The position numbers and the translations under genes were made by a program. Below, in pieces: positions 55,084 to 63,984 of a stretch of DNA of 64,000 bases (positions are counted from its first letter, which is position 1; the number at the start of each line of letters is the position of its first letter). Origin of the DNA: Stutzerimonas stutzeri (GTDB lineage: Bacteria > Pseudomonadota > Gammaproteobacteria > Pseudomonadales > Pseudomonadaceae); assembly GCF_013522825.1 (NCBI RefSeq), contig NZ_JAAMQZ010000007.1, positions 62,001-126,000 of the forward strand. Direction: 5' to 3'. The notes under the pieces are model-generated. The model saw only the letters and a program-made list of their open reading frames with translations. It made no database searches and had not been told where the DNA came from.

Positions 55084-55293
55084 ATGTCTACTGAACACAC
55101 AGCAGTTGCGGACCGCCGCATCCTCCGCCGCGCCGAAGTTGAAGCCAAAACCGGATTCAAGCGCGCGCATATTTATAACTTGATGAAGGAAGGCAAATTC
55201 CCCAAGGCCTTGCGCCTGGGAATTCGAGCTGTCGGCTGGGACTCTGCCGAAATCGACAGCTGGATCACCGAACGCATCAAAGAGCGCGTTTGA
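55084..55293 (+). CDS. alpA: AlpA-family DNA-binding protein
   Basis: A 69-residue excisionase-like regulator with a MerR/Xis-type helix-turn-helix: ILRRAEVEAKTGFKRAHIYN, then LRLGIRAVGWDSAEIDSWI. AAGGAG lies before the ATG. It is the first gene of the regulatory operon in ICEclc-type elements. AlpA proteins elsewhere activate integrase genes; here its role is not settled. parA follows 30 bases later. Confidence 0.88.
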   Translation: MSTEHTAVADRRILRRAEVEAKTGFKRAHIYNLMKEGKFPKALRLGIRAVGWDSAEIDSWITERIKERV

Positions 55294-55323
55294 CGCCACT
55301 CCACTACGGTCAAGGAGCGAGCC

Positions 55324-56184
55324 ATGCAAGTGATCGCCATTATTTCGACGAAGGGCGGAGTAGGTAAAACGACCGTCGCGGCCAACCTGGGAGGCTTCAT
55401 CGCTGACGCTGGTCTGCGGGTGCTGCTGATCGACCTCGACATGCAGCCCACCTTATCGTCCTACTACGAGCTCACCCACCGCGCCGCTGGCGGCATCTAC
55501 GAGCTGCTGGCATTTAATGAACAAGCACTACCGCAGTTGGTATCGCACACGACCATCAAAGGTCTGGATGTGGTGCTGTCCAATGACGAGCACCAACAAC
55601 TGGGAACGCTATTGCTGCACGCAGCGGACGGGCGCCTGCGCCTGCGCAACTTGCTGCAGCTATTCAGACAACACTACGACCTGGTAGTGATCGATACACA
55701 GGGCGCGCGCAGCATCATGCTAGAGATGGCCATGCTCGCGGCTGATCTAGCTGTCTCCCCTATCACCCCCGAAACTCTGGCAGCCCGGGAGCTGCATCGA
55801 GGAACACTGCAGCTTGTCGATGCAATCGCACCCTACCGCCGCTTGGGTATCCAGCCTCCGCCACTGCGTTTGCTGCTCAACCGCGTACCGACCATCTCGT
55901 CGAACGCAAAGTTAGTTCAGCAGACTCTACGGCTGATTTTTCGCGAGCATGACGAGGTACAGATACTGCGCACCGAGATACCCGCCATCGAGGCGTTCCC
56001 CCGTGCCGCAACGTCGAGCCAACCCGTACACACGATCGAACACCGACGCCCGACCGGGCGCCAAGCACCGGCGGCCCTGGAGACCATGCGTGCGCTCGCA
56101 CGCGAACTTTGCCCACAGTGGCAAGATCAGCTTGCCTGCGTGAGCGGCCGACTTAGCAGGAGGCGTTCACATGTCGAGCGCTAA
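55324..56184 (+). CDS. parA: ParA-family ATPase
   Basis: A 286-residue partition-type ATPase. The deviant Walker A is STKGGVGKTTVAANLGG (about residues 8-24), Walker A' is LLIDLDMQPTLSSYYEL and Walker B is LVVIDTQGARS (about 120-130). Such proteins help maintain ICEs when replicated or excised, possibly with the ParB-domain gene downstream. AAGGAG precedes the ATG. Its end overlaps the next small gene by 14 bases. Confidence 0.9.
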   Translation: MQVIAIISTKGGVGKTTVAANLGGFIADAGLRVLLIDLDMQPTLSSYYELTHRAAGGIYELLAFNEQALPQLVSHTTIKGLDVVLSNDEHQQLGTLLLHAADGRLRLRNLLQLFRQHYDLVVIDTQGARSIMLEMAMLAADLAVSPITPETLAARELHRGTLQLVDAIAPYRRLGIQPPPLRLLLNRVPTISSNAKLVQQTLRLIFREHDEVQILRTEIPAIEAFPRAATSSQPVHTIEHRRPTGRQAPAALETMRALARELCPQWQDQLACVSGRLSRRRSHVER

Positions 56185-56401
56185 TGAACTCTGCCACGGT
56201 CATAAGCGGTTACTGCTGCTGATTGAGTTCGCTTTGAGTGAGGGCTGGGAAGTCCACCGAACGCCGGAAGGACTGCTGAAGTTCGTGAAGCCGAGCTTAC
56301 CGCCGATCTTCACCAGCTCAACAACAAGCGATATTCGAGCACGCCAAACGCTTAGAGGCGCCAGCGCCGGTCGCCACCAGCAGGGAGGCCGGAATGACTA
56401 A
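56171..56401 (+). CDS. Small ICE protein in the position of Shi
   Basis: A 76-residue protein overlapping parA by 14 bases and the ParB-domain gene by 8. It starts MSSANELCHGHKRLLLLIEF and has SEGWEVHRTPEGLLKFVKPS in the middle, with a basic Ser/Arg-rich end. AGGAGG lies just before the ATG. In ICEclc the gene between parA and parB is shi, which with parA alters division of transfer-competent cells. The match here is by position only. Confidence 0.65.
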   Translation: MSSANELCHGHKRLLLLIEFALSEGWEVHRTPEGLLKFVKPSLPPIFTSSTTSDIRARQTLRGASAGRHQQGGRND

Positions 56402-58070
56402 TGTCTCTTTGCAAGAAATGGCCGGCAAACTGATGACCGACGGGTTTTCCCGCTCAGGTCCAGCAGCACAGGCATTAAGTGACCCTATCACCGACACGCC
56501 AATGGTTGTCACACTCGACGACCTGCATCCCTATGAACTTGATCCACGCCTGACACGCAACCCGCTCTACGACGAAATAAAAGCGTCCATCCGTGAGCGG
56601 GGTCTCGATGCCCCACCCCCGATAACCCGACGCCCCGGTGCCGACCACTTCATCATTCGTAACGGCGGCAATACCCGGCTCGCCGTCCTACGCGAACTAT
56701 GGTCCGAGACCAAGAGTGAAAATTTCTTCCGTATTCTGTGCCTGTTTCGTCCGTGGCCAGAGCGCGGCGAGATCATCGCGCTGACTGGGCACCTAGCGGA
56801 AAACGAGCTGCACGGCAGACTGACATTCATCGAGCGCGCGCTCGGTGTTGAAAAAGCCCGCGAGCTCTACGAGCAGGAAAGCGGCAAGTCGCTGTCCCAG
56901 TCGGAACTCGCCCGCCGCCTCAGCGCCGATGGATTCCCAGTTCCGCAGTCCCACATCAGCCGCATGCAAGACACCGTGCGCTACCTTCTGCCATCCATTC
57001 CCAGCGTGCTTTACAACGGGCTCGGACGGCATCAAGTCGAACGGTTGGCAGTGCTGCGTAAAGCCTCCGAACTCACCTGGGAAAAATATGCGGGCGGGCA
57101 GTCGTTAAGCATTGAATTCGAGACGCTATTCCATGATGTCCTGGCACCGTTCGACGAACAGCCAGGCACCTTTTCGGGCGACCGGGTCCAAGACGAACTT
57201 ATCGGCCACATGTCGGAGCTGCTTGGTATCGACTACAACGTGCTCGAGCTTGACGTCGACAGCATCGAACATCGCCAGCGTGCGGTGAATAGCCCACCCC
57301 TGCTGCCAGTCGAAGCCACGGCCGTCAACACCGTAATCAATACCGACACTACGCCCATTCACCCGCCGACTTCGACTCGAAACGATAGCGCTGCAGCAGA
57401 CGCTCCAGTTGCACTATCCAATGACACTATTGCCCAACCCTCGCCGATGCAGATAGCGGAGACAAATGCCGTCATTAATGAAGGGGATACCGAAGCGCGT
57501 CTACAGGGCCACATCATCTCCCCCGCCGACAGCACGGAGCGGCTACAGACCATCCAACAGCTGGTTGCCAACCACACCGGCGAGCCTCTGCCGACCTTCA
57601 CGGACAACGTGCTGCAGGCAATTCCCGTGCAAGCCGGTGGACTGTTCCCGATCAGCGACGTCTGGTACATCGAGCCTGGACTGGATTCGCCAGATCGGCT
57701 GCGCATCCACATTGCGCAATTCGCGCAAGAGATCGCTGAGGAAGCTGAGCTGGCCGACTGCATCGAAGTGGGCAAGGCTGGCATAGGTTTCACCTGCACT
57801 CCGCACGAACAGAGCGTTTCGCCGCCCTTGTTCGCCCGCATGGTGTTGGCGTTGTTGCATGCATTGAGTACCTCATACTCGGCCGAACCCGATCAGGCTG
57901 TTCTGCACCTGGACGACAGCTTGGGAGCGCTTTTTCTGGGAACCGATGCCAGGGACACAAAAGTCCTCCCCCGCCTGAGCGACGACGGCTTGGTAAAGTT
58001 TTTCCGTCTGGTCCGGCTGGCACGCCGGCTTCTGGATCTGGAGGCCAATCCAGATAAGCCCGACCACTGA
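56394..58070 (+). CDS. bisD: ParB-domain protein, BisD-like
   Basis: A 558-residue protein. The N-terminal ParB/Srx-like part (about residues 40-170) has YELDPRLTRNPLYDEIKASI and FIIRNGGNTRLAVLREL. A helix-turn-helix follows with SQSELARRLSADGFPVPQSH (about 160-180). The middle (about 295-390) is Thr/Asn/Ala-rich and probably disordered, and a folded C-terminal domain follows. In ICEclc the equivalent ParB-domain protein (BisD) acts with the next gene's product (BisC) as activator of the transfer genes. GGAGG precedes the ATG. The family call is firm; the regulatory role is from synteny. Confidence 0.82.
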   Translation: MTNVSLQEMAGKLMTDGFSRSGPAAQALSDPITDTPMVVTLDDLHPYELDPRLTRNPLYDEIKASIRERGLDAPPPITRRPGADHFIIRNGGNTRLAVLRELWSETKSENFFRILCLFRPWPERGEIIALTGHLAENELHGRLTFIERALGVEKARELYEQESGKSLSQSELARRLSADGFPVPQSHISRMQDTVRYLLPSIPSVLYNGLGRHQVERLAVLRKASELTWEKYAGGQSLSIEFETLFHDVLAPFDEQPGTFSGDRVQDELIGHMSELLGIDYNVLELDVDSIEHRQRAVNSPPLLPVEATAVNTVINTDTTPIHPPTSTRNDSAAADAPVALSNDTIAQPSPMQIAETNAVINEGDTEARLQGHIISPADSTERLQTIQQLVANHTGEPLPTFTDNVLQAIPVQAGGLFPISDVWYIEPGLDSPDRLRIHIAQFAQEIAEEAELADCIEVGKAGIGFTCTPHEQSVSPPLFARMVLALLHALSTSYSAEPDQAVLHLDDSLGALFLGTDARDTKVLPRLSDDGLVKFFRLVRLARRLLDLEANPDKPDH

Positions 58071-58088
58071 AACAGGCCGGAGAGAACC

Positions 58089-58649
58089 ATGTCGACACCT
58101 CATCCGCTCAATCAAGCTGTCGTCGCTCAGGCTCTGCATGATCTGCGTAACGGCCAACTTCGCCGTTGCCTGTCGATGGGCTTCAGCGAGCGGGAACTGG
58201 ACGTACTGAAACACCCCGCTCTGGTGAGTTTGTTGGCTAATGCCCAGGTGCCTTGGTGTTCTGTGACGGTGAATACGGACGTTCTCTGGCGCTTGGTCGG
58301 CCAGATGAACGACATCGAGCGTGAGATCGCCACGGTAGATCGTATGTTGCGCTTGGGGGCCAGCACCGAGATGGTCAGCAAATTCTACGGACTGACCCAC
58401 CAGGAAGTCGCCCTGCGCCGCGACATCATCGGGCTGCCCAAACGCCGAGGGCGACATCCGGTCCTGAATGAAGATCAGGAGATGATTCTATGGAAGCAGT
58501 GGAAGGCTGGTATTACAGAGCGCGCTTTCGAGCTGAGTGACGACAGCGCGATGCTGGAGCTGACGATGGATCTGGCCGAAGCCCTATCTTTGCCCATGTC
58601 CGTGATCTGGGCGGCAATAGGAAGCTGGATCGATCAAGGCCTGGTGTAA
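58089..58649 (+). CDS. bisC: DUF2857 protein, FlhC-like activator subunit (BisC-like)
   Basis: A 186-residue protein of the DUF2857 family. The central stretch VDRMLRLGASTEMVSKFYGLT (here split: RMLRLGASTEMVSKFYGL, about residues 91-108) followed by RRDIIGLPKRRGRHPVL resembles the DNA-binding part of the flagellar master regulator FlhC. In ICEclc the corresponding BisC works with BisD as a self-activating master switch for transfer competence. GGAGAG stands ahead of the ATG, and it is 18 bases after the ParB-domain gene. Confidence 0.8.
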   Translation: MSTPHPLNQAVVAQALHDLRNGQLRRCLSMGFSERELDVLKHPALVSLLANAQVPWCSVTVNTDVLWRLVGQMNDIEREIATVDRMLRLGASTEMVSKFYGLTHQEVALRRDIIGLPKRRGRHPVLNEDQEMILWKQWKAGITERAFELSDDSAMLELTMDLAEALSLPMSVIWAAIGSWIDQGLV

Positions 58650-58653
58650 GGCC

Positions 58654-59814
58654 ATGATCTCGCCGGCAAGCCCTGCCGCTCTTTCAACGCTGCTCGACGA
58701 CGCCCTGCAGCACCTAGCTCCCACCAAGAACAGCAATCCAGCCAGCGATGGATTCATATACAGCGGCAATCGCCATGAAAGCGTACCCCGTAGACTGTTT
58801 CTCGACCGCCGTTTGACGCCGCTGGAACGCAACGCCTGGCAGGTATTTCGACTCCTGCTCAACGAAGATGGGGTCACGGCGTTCCCGACTTACGATCAGC
58901 TCCGCCCCTATCTGGCATCAACGCCCTGCTCCGAGCAGGCATCTCACGAAACAGTGGCACGCGCACTTACACTCCTGCGTCTTACACGCTGGCTCAGTCT
59001 CGTGCGCCGACGGCGCGATCCCAAGACCGGCCGCATAAAGGGCAACCTTTACGTCCTGCACGATGAGCCACTCACACCTTACGAGGCCATGCAGCTTGAT
59101 CCCGAATACCTTGGGCTGTTGAGTCACGCACTCAACCACGCCAGCAAGGCGATCCAACGGGTTGGCTACCACGCCATTCAGGAACTCACCGAAGACCCGA
59201 TGCTCAGCGACCGTATCCTACCGACGCGCCTACAGGTGCTTGCGCAACGCATGGCCCAGGGTGATATATCCGGACGAGAAAGTTATCCACAAGAGCAGGC
59301 TTCCCTCGAATCCGAAGAAGACTGCGATGTCCTTCTTCGGAATGAAAAACCGCCGTCTTCGGATTCCGCAGCAGGCTCGCATGTCAGCAAAACCGGCCCT
59401 CTTCGGCATCCGAAGCAAGACCGTACTGAAGTACTCAGTAATCGTATAAATCGTACTGTACCGCGCACACGCGAGCTTCAGGGCCTGCAACTGCCTGAGC
59501 GTTTCCTTGCGTTGAAGGATGAACAGCAGGCCGGCGCGCTGGTGGCGTTGCAGCAAGTGGAAGCCGAAATGCGGCAAGCCGTGCTCGACGAGTGGGCCGC
59601 GCGCTGCCGCAGTAGCGAGGTGCGCAAACCTGCTGGCTATCTGTTCGGCATTATCCAAGCCGCAATCCGCGGCGAATTCAAAGCGTGGGCAGGACAAGGT
59701 CAGAGCATTGCCGTTGCCACCGTCCCGCCCCCAGCGCCACTTGCTCAACCGGCGAACCCCGAAATCGTCCAGGCGCACCTCGCCCATCTGCACGCCCTGC
59801 TAAACAAAAAATAG
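58654..59814 (+). CDS. STY4528-type ICE replication protein
   Basis: A 386-residue protein like the STY4528 family named as pathogenicity-island replication proteins. The N-terminal winged-helix region (about residues 45-130) has RRLTPLERNAWQVFRLLLNE and HETVARALTLLRLTRWLSLV. A linker (about 210-270) has unusual codon content because its DNA holds repeats and a DnaA box. The conserved C-terminus has LQLPERFLALKDEQQAGALV and KPAGYLFGIIQAAIRGEF. Replication initiation is inferred from family and from the embedded repeats. Confidence 0.8.
   Translation: MISPASPAALSTLLDDALQHLAPTKNSNPASDGFIYSGNRHESVPRRLFLDRRLTPLERNAWQVFRLLLNEDGVTAFPTYDQLRPYLASTPCSEQASHETVARALTLLRLTRWLSLVRRRRDPKTGRIKGNLYVLHDEPLTPYEAMQLDPEYLGLLSHALNHASKAIQRVGYHAIQELTEDPMLSDRILPTRLQVLAQRMAQGDISGRESYPQEQASLESEEDCDVLLRNEKPPSSDSAAGSHVSKTGPLRHPKQDRTEVLSNRINRTVPRTRELQGLQLPERFLALKDEQQAGALVALQQVEAEMRQAVLDEWAARCRSSEVRKPAGYLFGIIQAAIRGEFKAWAGQGQSIAVATVPPPAPLAQPANPEIVQAHLAHLHALLNKK
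59283..59463 (+). other. Candidate replication origin: DnaA box, 22-bp iteron-like repeats, AT-rich segment
   Basis: A perfect DnaA box TTATCCACA is at 59283-59291. CTTCGG motifs occur at 59335, 59357 and 59401, spaced 22 and 44 bases, with opposed CCGAAG at 59312 and 59410. The 22-base period is not a multiple of three, so the repeats are read in different frames and must be kept at the DNA level. An AT-rich segment with three GTACT repeats (59422-59460) follows. All of this lies in the linker coding region of the replication gene. Confidence 0.5.
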
Positions 59815-59847
59815 CGGCTGGGTAACGTGCTTGGACTCCCTTGGCAT

Positions 59848-59862
59848 TATCCCCAGGGGATA
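59848..59862. promoter_or_regulatory. Palindrome TATCCCCAGGGGATA, copy 1
   Basis: A 15-bp palindrome in the 167-base gap between the replication gene and the TIGR03761 gene. The same core stands at 61739-61753. Possible operator or RNA hairpin. Confidence 0.6.
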
Positions 59863-59981
59863 GTTGCAACAGGCAGCCTTCCGCTCGAATAACCCGCCTG
59901 CATCAGGTGCCGTTTGTTGACTGACCGCCTTCCGTGCGCAGCTCAAGCTGGCGACTCGTTCCTCTACCGCGAGTCGTCCTC

Positions 59982-60773
59982 ATGTCCACCGACAAAACCT
60001 TGCAACTAAATCTGGGCTCGCTGCGCAGTGCAATGTCGCTGACGCTGCACACCCATCACGCCTCGCGCATCTGGCACGGTCGAGCGCCCAGCGAAGGAAA
60101 ACCAGGCATCGTTGGTCTGAACGGTTTCATCGCCATCGCCAACAAGATCAAGCGCGGCTCCGAGCAGGACGACCCCTATTCGGACTGGTGGATGCTGAGG
60201 GTTGAGGAAAAGCTGACGCAGACAAAGGAGACGTTGCAGACCTTACGTGAACAGGTGGACCGGGCCTTGGCCGACGTGCCGCCATCACTATCGCTGGGCG
60301 AGAACATGAACGTACAGCCGGTGAAGCTGCCGCTGTTCGTAAGCGCGCAGCTCGGCTTCCTCGCGGTCTACTTGCTGGCCGATTACGACGACCTGGCGCG
60401 CAAGCTGATCCTGGCCCACCACACTGCCCTGATTGATCGCAGCACGCTTGAGCGCTGGCTCAACGAAGGGGCTCATGCACTGCGCAGCCTGTTCTCGCTG
60501 ACGCAGCAATACCGGCACTCAGGCTGTACCAGGGATGACTTCGCTGCCAAGAATGCTGCAGCCAGGGCAGCCATCGAGAAACTTGGCGAACTGCCGCAGA
60601 ACGTGCTCGAAGGCACACTGCGTTCCCGCTACGCACCACCGATTATCCGTCGCTCGGCACTGGCCGCCTCCGCAAACCAGGGAACAGAGGACGCCAGCGC
60701 CGATGACTTCCCGGTAGCGGACGCCGATCGCCCGACAGCTGCGGTAGATGAAAACGAGGACAACCCAGCATGA
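59982..60773 (+). CDS. TIGR03761-family ICE protein (PFL_4669)
   Basis: A 263-residue protein of a family found in ICEs of the ICEclc/SPI-7 group. It starts MSTDKTLQLNLGSLRSAMSL and has HTHHASRIWHGRAPSEGKPG (about residues 23-42), IVGLNGFIAIANKIKRGSEQ and SDWWMLRVEEKL. The tail is acidic. Its role is unknown. The start is chosen by family similarity from memory, since the ribosome site is weak and a start 16 codons upstream is possible. It overlaps the next gene by four bases. Confidence 0.82.
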   Translation: MSTDKTLQLNLGSLRSAMSLTLHTHHASRIWHGRAPSEGKPGIVGLNGFIAIANKIKRGSEQDDPYSDWWMLRVEEKLTQTKETLQTLREQVDRALADVPPSLSLGENMNVQPVKLPLFVSAQLGFLAVYLLADYDDLARKLILAHHTALIDRSTLERWLNEGAHALRSLFSLTQQYRHSGCTRDDFAAKNAAARAAIEKLGELPQNVLEGTLRSRYAPPIIRRSALAASANQGTEDASADDFPVADADRPTAAVDENEDNPA

Positions 60774-61321
60774 CGACCACCTCGACCTCTGCGGCAGCTC
60801 GTCGCTTTCACCCTTTGGAACAGACGGACTTCCAGAAACTGGAACAGGCAGCCTCTCTAAAAGGCCTTTTACAGCCTTTTAAGGGTAAGGGGAGCATGGA
60901 GACCTGGGCCAGCCACTGCCACACGCTGCGCGACGACTTGATCGAGTTGGCACAGCGGCGTGTTCTTGCTCAGGCGAACGCGTACCCCTTCCGCTTGCTT
61001 CCCGTTGAACTGGCCCAGCAGACCACTGGCGCAGGCACCACATTTCTACGCTGGCGCAGGCCCGATCGCTCCGCCATGGGCGTGGCGCTATGGCAGGCGC
61101 TGATCACCAGCGTCGCCACCCCCGCCCCCCTGATTGATGACCTCTACGCCATGGAGGTGCAGCGCATCGTGTTGAACATGCAGATCAGCCTCCTACACAC
61201 GCTCGGCCGACAGGCTCACGAGTGCGCCAACAAGGTGGCCCAAGCCGAATCGATTTACCTGCAGCGTATCCCTGGAAGCGCTGCGTCCATCCGCACCACT
61301 TTCTCCAAGGAGTCACTATGA
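60770..61321 (+). CDS. DUF3158 ICE protein
   Basis: A 183-residue protein of the DUF3158 family, always seen between the TIGR03761 gene and ssb in these elements. Visible segments are FHPLEQTDFQKLEQAASLKG, FKGKGSMETWASHCHTLRDD and TFLRWRRPDRSAMGVALWQA. It may correspond to InrR of ICEclc, which raises integrase expression, but I am not sure of that match. The start and stop overlap both neighbours (ATGA), so translation is coupled. Confidence 0.8.
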   Translation: MTTTSTSAAARRFHPLEQTDFQKLEQAASLKGLLQPFKGKGSMETWASHCHTLRDDLIELAQRRVLAQANAYPFRLLPVELAQQTTGAGTTFLRWRRPDRSAMGVALWQALITSVATPAPLIDDLYAMEVQRIVLNMQISLLHTLGRQAHECANKVAQAESIYLQRIPGSAASIRTTFSKESL

Positions 61322-61713
61322 GCACGCACTTTGTCGGCGAAGGCAACATTGGTTCAGCGTCGGAGTTCAGGGAGTTTCCAAGCGGCAACGACGAGCCGCG
61401 ACGGTTGTTGCGCTTGAACGTGTATTTCGACAATCCGGTTCCTACCAAGGATGGCTATGAAGATCGCGGTGGGTACTGGGCGCCGGTAGAACTGTGGCAC
61501 CGCGATGCTGAACACTGGAAAACGCTGTATCAGAAAGGCATGCGCGTACTGGTGGAAGGTCGCACGGTGCGCGATGAATGGGAGGACGCCGACGAGAACG
61601 AGCGGGTGACGTTCAAGATCGAAGCCCGTCGCATAGGCATCCTGCCGTACCGGCTTGAGGCGGTAACGCTGATCCAGAAACAGGCCAGCGATCCGTCCCA
61701 CCCTGCGGAATAA
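61318..61713 (+). CDS. ssb: ICE single-stranded DNA-binding protein
   Basis: A 131-residue OB-fold protein of the ICE-type SSB family. It starts MSTHFVGEGNIGSASEFREF and contains RRLLRLNVYFDNPVPTKDGY and LYQKGMRVLVEGRTVRDEWE. It lacks the acidic C-terminal tip of chromosomal SSB. AAGGAG lies before the ATG. In ICEclc ssb is expressed only in transfer-competent cells and protects single-stranded transfer DNA. Confidence 0.85.
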   Translation: MSTHFVGEGNIGSASEFREFPSGNDEPRRLLRLNVYFDNPVPTKDGYEDRGGYWAPVELWHRDAEHWKTLYQKGMRVLVEGRTVRDEWEDADENERVTFKIEARRIGILPYRLEAVTLIQKQASDPSHPAE

Positions 61714-61727
61714 TGCCCGCAGCACAC

Positions 61728-61764
61728 CTCGGTGGAACTATCCCCAGGGGATAGTTCCACCGAG
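61728..61764. promoter_or_regulatory. 37-bp perfect palindrome with core TATCCCCAGGGGATA, copy 2
   Basis: Arms of 18 bases (61728-61745 and 61747-61764) are perfectly complementary around a single A. It lies 15 bases after ssb and about 220 bases before topB. There is no T-tract, so a protein binding site or mRNA hairpin is more likely than a terminator. Confidence 0.7.
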
Positions 61765-61986
61765 TTCCACTGAGCTCCAGCGCGCCCGTGAACGAAGCTT
61801 CTGGCAATCAAACTCTCGACACTACAAGCGCGCTACTCCCCAACTGATCCTAAGCTGCGGGACACCCCAGTAGCGTTGTAAGTAACGCAGCCACAACCTG
61901 GGTTTGTTCTTTCCGTGTTGTTTGCTGCCGCATGTGCGCCTGTCAGGAATGCTGAGGATCATTCGATGACCACGCCCGGAGGCTGC

Positions 61987-63984
61987 ATGCGCGTGTTCTT
62001 GTGCGAAAAACCTTCCCAAGGCAAAGACATCGCCCGTGTGTTGAACGCTAGCCAACGCGGCAGCGGCTGCTACCGTGGAGCGGGCATCGTTGTGACCTGG
62101 TGCATTGGTCACCTGATCGAAGCGGCTCCACCGGAAGCCTACGGTGAGCAGTACAAGAGCTGGTCTATTGAACAGCTACCTATCATTCCCGAGCCCTGGC
62201 GCGTCGAGCCGAAGGCCGCAACCGCAGCGCAACTTAAGATCGTCAAGCAGCTCGTCGGCCAGGCCAGCGAGCTGGTGATCGCAACCGATGCGGACCGCGA
62301 AGGCGAGATGATCGCTCGCGAGATCATCGACCTGTGCGTCTACCGGGGACCGATCCGGCGGCTATGGCTGTCGGCGCTTAATGAGGTGAGCATTCGCAAG
62401 GCGCTGATTGCGCTGAAACCATCGAACGAGACGCTTCCGCTGTACTACGCGGCACTCGCCCGGTCCAGGGCGGACTGGCTTATCGGCATGAACCTGAGCC
62501 GCCTGTTCACACTTCTTGGACGTCAGGCCGGCTACGACGGTGTACTGTCGGTTGGCCGAGTGCAGACACCGGCACTGGCGCTGGTGGTAACCCGCGACCG
62601 CGAGATTGCCTGCTTCGTCTCGGTGCCGTTCTGGACCGTCGAGGTCGCACTATCAGCTGGCGGGCAGTGCTTCCTTGCCAACTGGATCGCGCCGGATGGC
62701 TGCACCGATGCTGCAGGCCGCTGCCTGCAGCAGGCGGCAGCACAACAAGCTGCCGATCGCATGCGCGCTGCTAGCAGCGCGGGCGTGGTCTCGGCTGAAA
62801 CAGAGCGTGTGCGCGAATGTCCACCGCTGCCGTTCGACCTCGGCACTCTGCAGGAAGTGTGTTCGCGCCAGCTGGGCCTCGACGTGCAGGAGACGCTGGA
62901 CATTGCCCAGGCTCTTTACGAAACGCACAAAGCGACGACCTATCCGCGTTCAGATTCTGGTTACCTGCCCGAAAGCATGTTCGCTGAGGTACCGACCGTG
63001 CTCGATGCGGTGCTCACCACCGATCCCACCCTGCGCCCTTTGCTCGACCAGCTTGACCTTACTCAACGCTCACGCGCTTGGAACGACAGCAAAGTATCGG
63101 CCCACCACGGCATTATTCCCACCCTGGAGCCGGCGAACCTGTCAGCAATGAGCGACAAGGAGATCGCGGTCTACAAGCTGATCCGCGCACACTACCTAGC
63201 GCAGTTCCTGCCGCATCACGAGTTCGACCGCACGACCGCCCAGTTGCTGTGCGGCGATCAATATCTGCAAGCCATCGGCAAGCAGGTAATCATTCCCGGC
63301 TGGCACCAAGTGCTAGCCGTACCGGAAGCGGACGACACCGATCGTGAGTCGACACCGCGCAGCCAAGTGTTGCCAGCCATGCACGAAGGGCTTCCCTGCC
63401 AGATTGGCCACATCGATCTGAAGTCACTCAAGACGCAGCCGCCAAAACCTTACACCCAGGGTGATTTGGTCAAGGCCATGAAAGGAGTCGCCAGGCTGGT
63501 CACCGACCCGCGGTTGAAGCAGAAGCTCAAAGAAACCACCGGCATCGGCACCGAGGCCACGCGTGCCAGCATTATCAAAGGTCTGCTCGACCGCGGTTAC
63601 CTGATCAAGAAAGGCCGTGCCGTGCGCGCCTCCGAGGCGGCTTGCACACTCATCAATACGGTGCCCGCAGCTATTACAGACCCCGGCACCACCGCCGTCT
63701 GGGAACAGGCTCTGGACATGATCGAAGCCGGCAGCATGACGCTGGATACATTCGTCGAAAAGCAATCGATGTGGATTACACTGCTTGTTCAGCAGTATCG
63801 CGGTACCACACTGGCCATCAAGCTACCCGAGGGGCCTGTTTGCCCGCTGTGCGGCAGTCCAACCCGTCAACGCACAGGAAAGGCTGGCCCTTTCTGGTCC
63901 TGCCGCAACTATCCAGACTGCAAGGGCACCCTGCCCATCCAGAAAGCCAGCGCGACACGCAAGCCTCGACGGATCTCAAAATAG
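61987..63984 (+). CDS. topB: DNA topoisomerase III (ICE type)
   Basis: A 665-residue type IA topoisomerase. The Toprim domain starts MRVFLCEKPSQGKDIARVLN and contains ATDADREGEMIAREI. The active tyrosine lies in ATTYPRSDSGYLP (about residue 316), with SAHHGIIPT in domain I/III and a C-terminal zinc finger (CPLCG...SCRNYPDCKG). It resolves or relaxes ICE DNA during transfer or replication. The start with GGAGG four bases ahead is chosen; an ATG seven codons upstream is the alternative. Confidence 0.92.
   Translation: MRVFLCEKPSQGKDIARVLNASQRGSGCYRGAGIVVTWCIGHLIEAAPPEAYGEQYKSWSIEQLPIIPEPWRVEPKAATAAQLKIVKQLVGQASELVIATDADREGEMIAREIIDLCVYRGPIRRLWLSALNEVSIRKALIALKPSNETLPLYYAALARSRADWLIGMNLSRLFTLLGRQAGYDGVLSVGRVQTPALALVVTRDREIACFVSVPFWTVEVALSAGGQCFLANWIAPDGCTDAAGRCLQQAAAQQAADRMRAASSAGVVSAETERVRECPPLPFDLGTLQEVCSRQLGLDVQETLDIAQALYETHKATTYPRSDSGYLPESMFAEVPTVLDAVLTTDPTLRPLLDQLDLTQRSRAWNDSKVSAHHGIIPTLEPANLSAMSDKEIAVYKLIRAHYLAQFLPHHEFDRTTAQLLCGDQYLQAIGKQVIIPGWHQVLAVPEADDTDRESTPRSQVLPAMHEGLPCQIGHIDLKSLKTQPPKPYTQGDLVKAMKGVARLVTDPRLKQKLKETTGIGTEATRASIIKGLLDRGYLIKKGRAVRASEAACTLINTVPAAITDPGTTAVWEQALDMIEAGSMTLDTFVEKQSMWITLLVQQYRGTTLAIKLPEGPVCPLCGSPTRQRTGKAGPFWSCRNYPDCKGTLPIQKASATRKPRRISK

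Noticed and set aside
59818..59981. A further gene between the replication and TIGR03761 genes
   Set aside because: The gap has no frame with a ribosome site; it holds only the palindrome and possible leader sequence.
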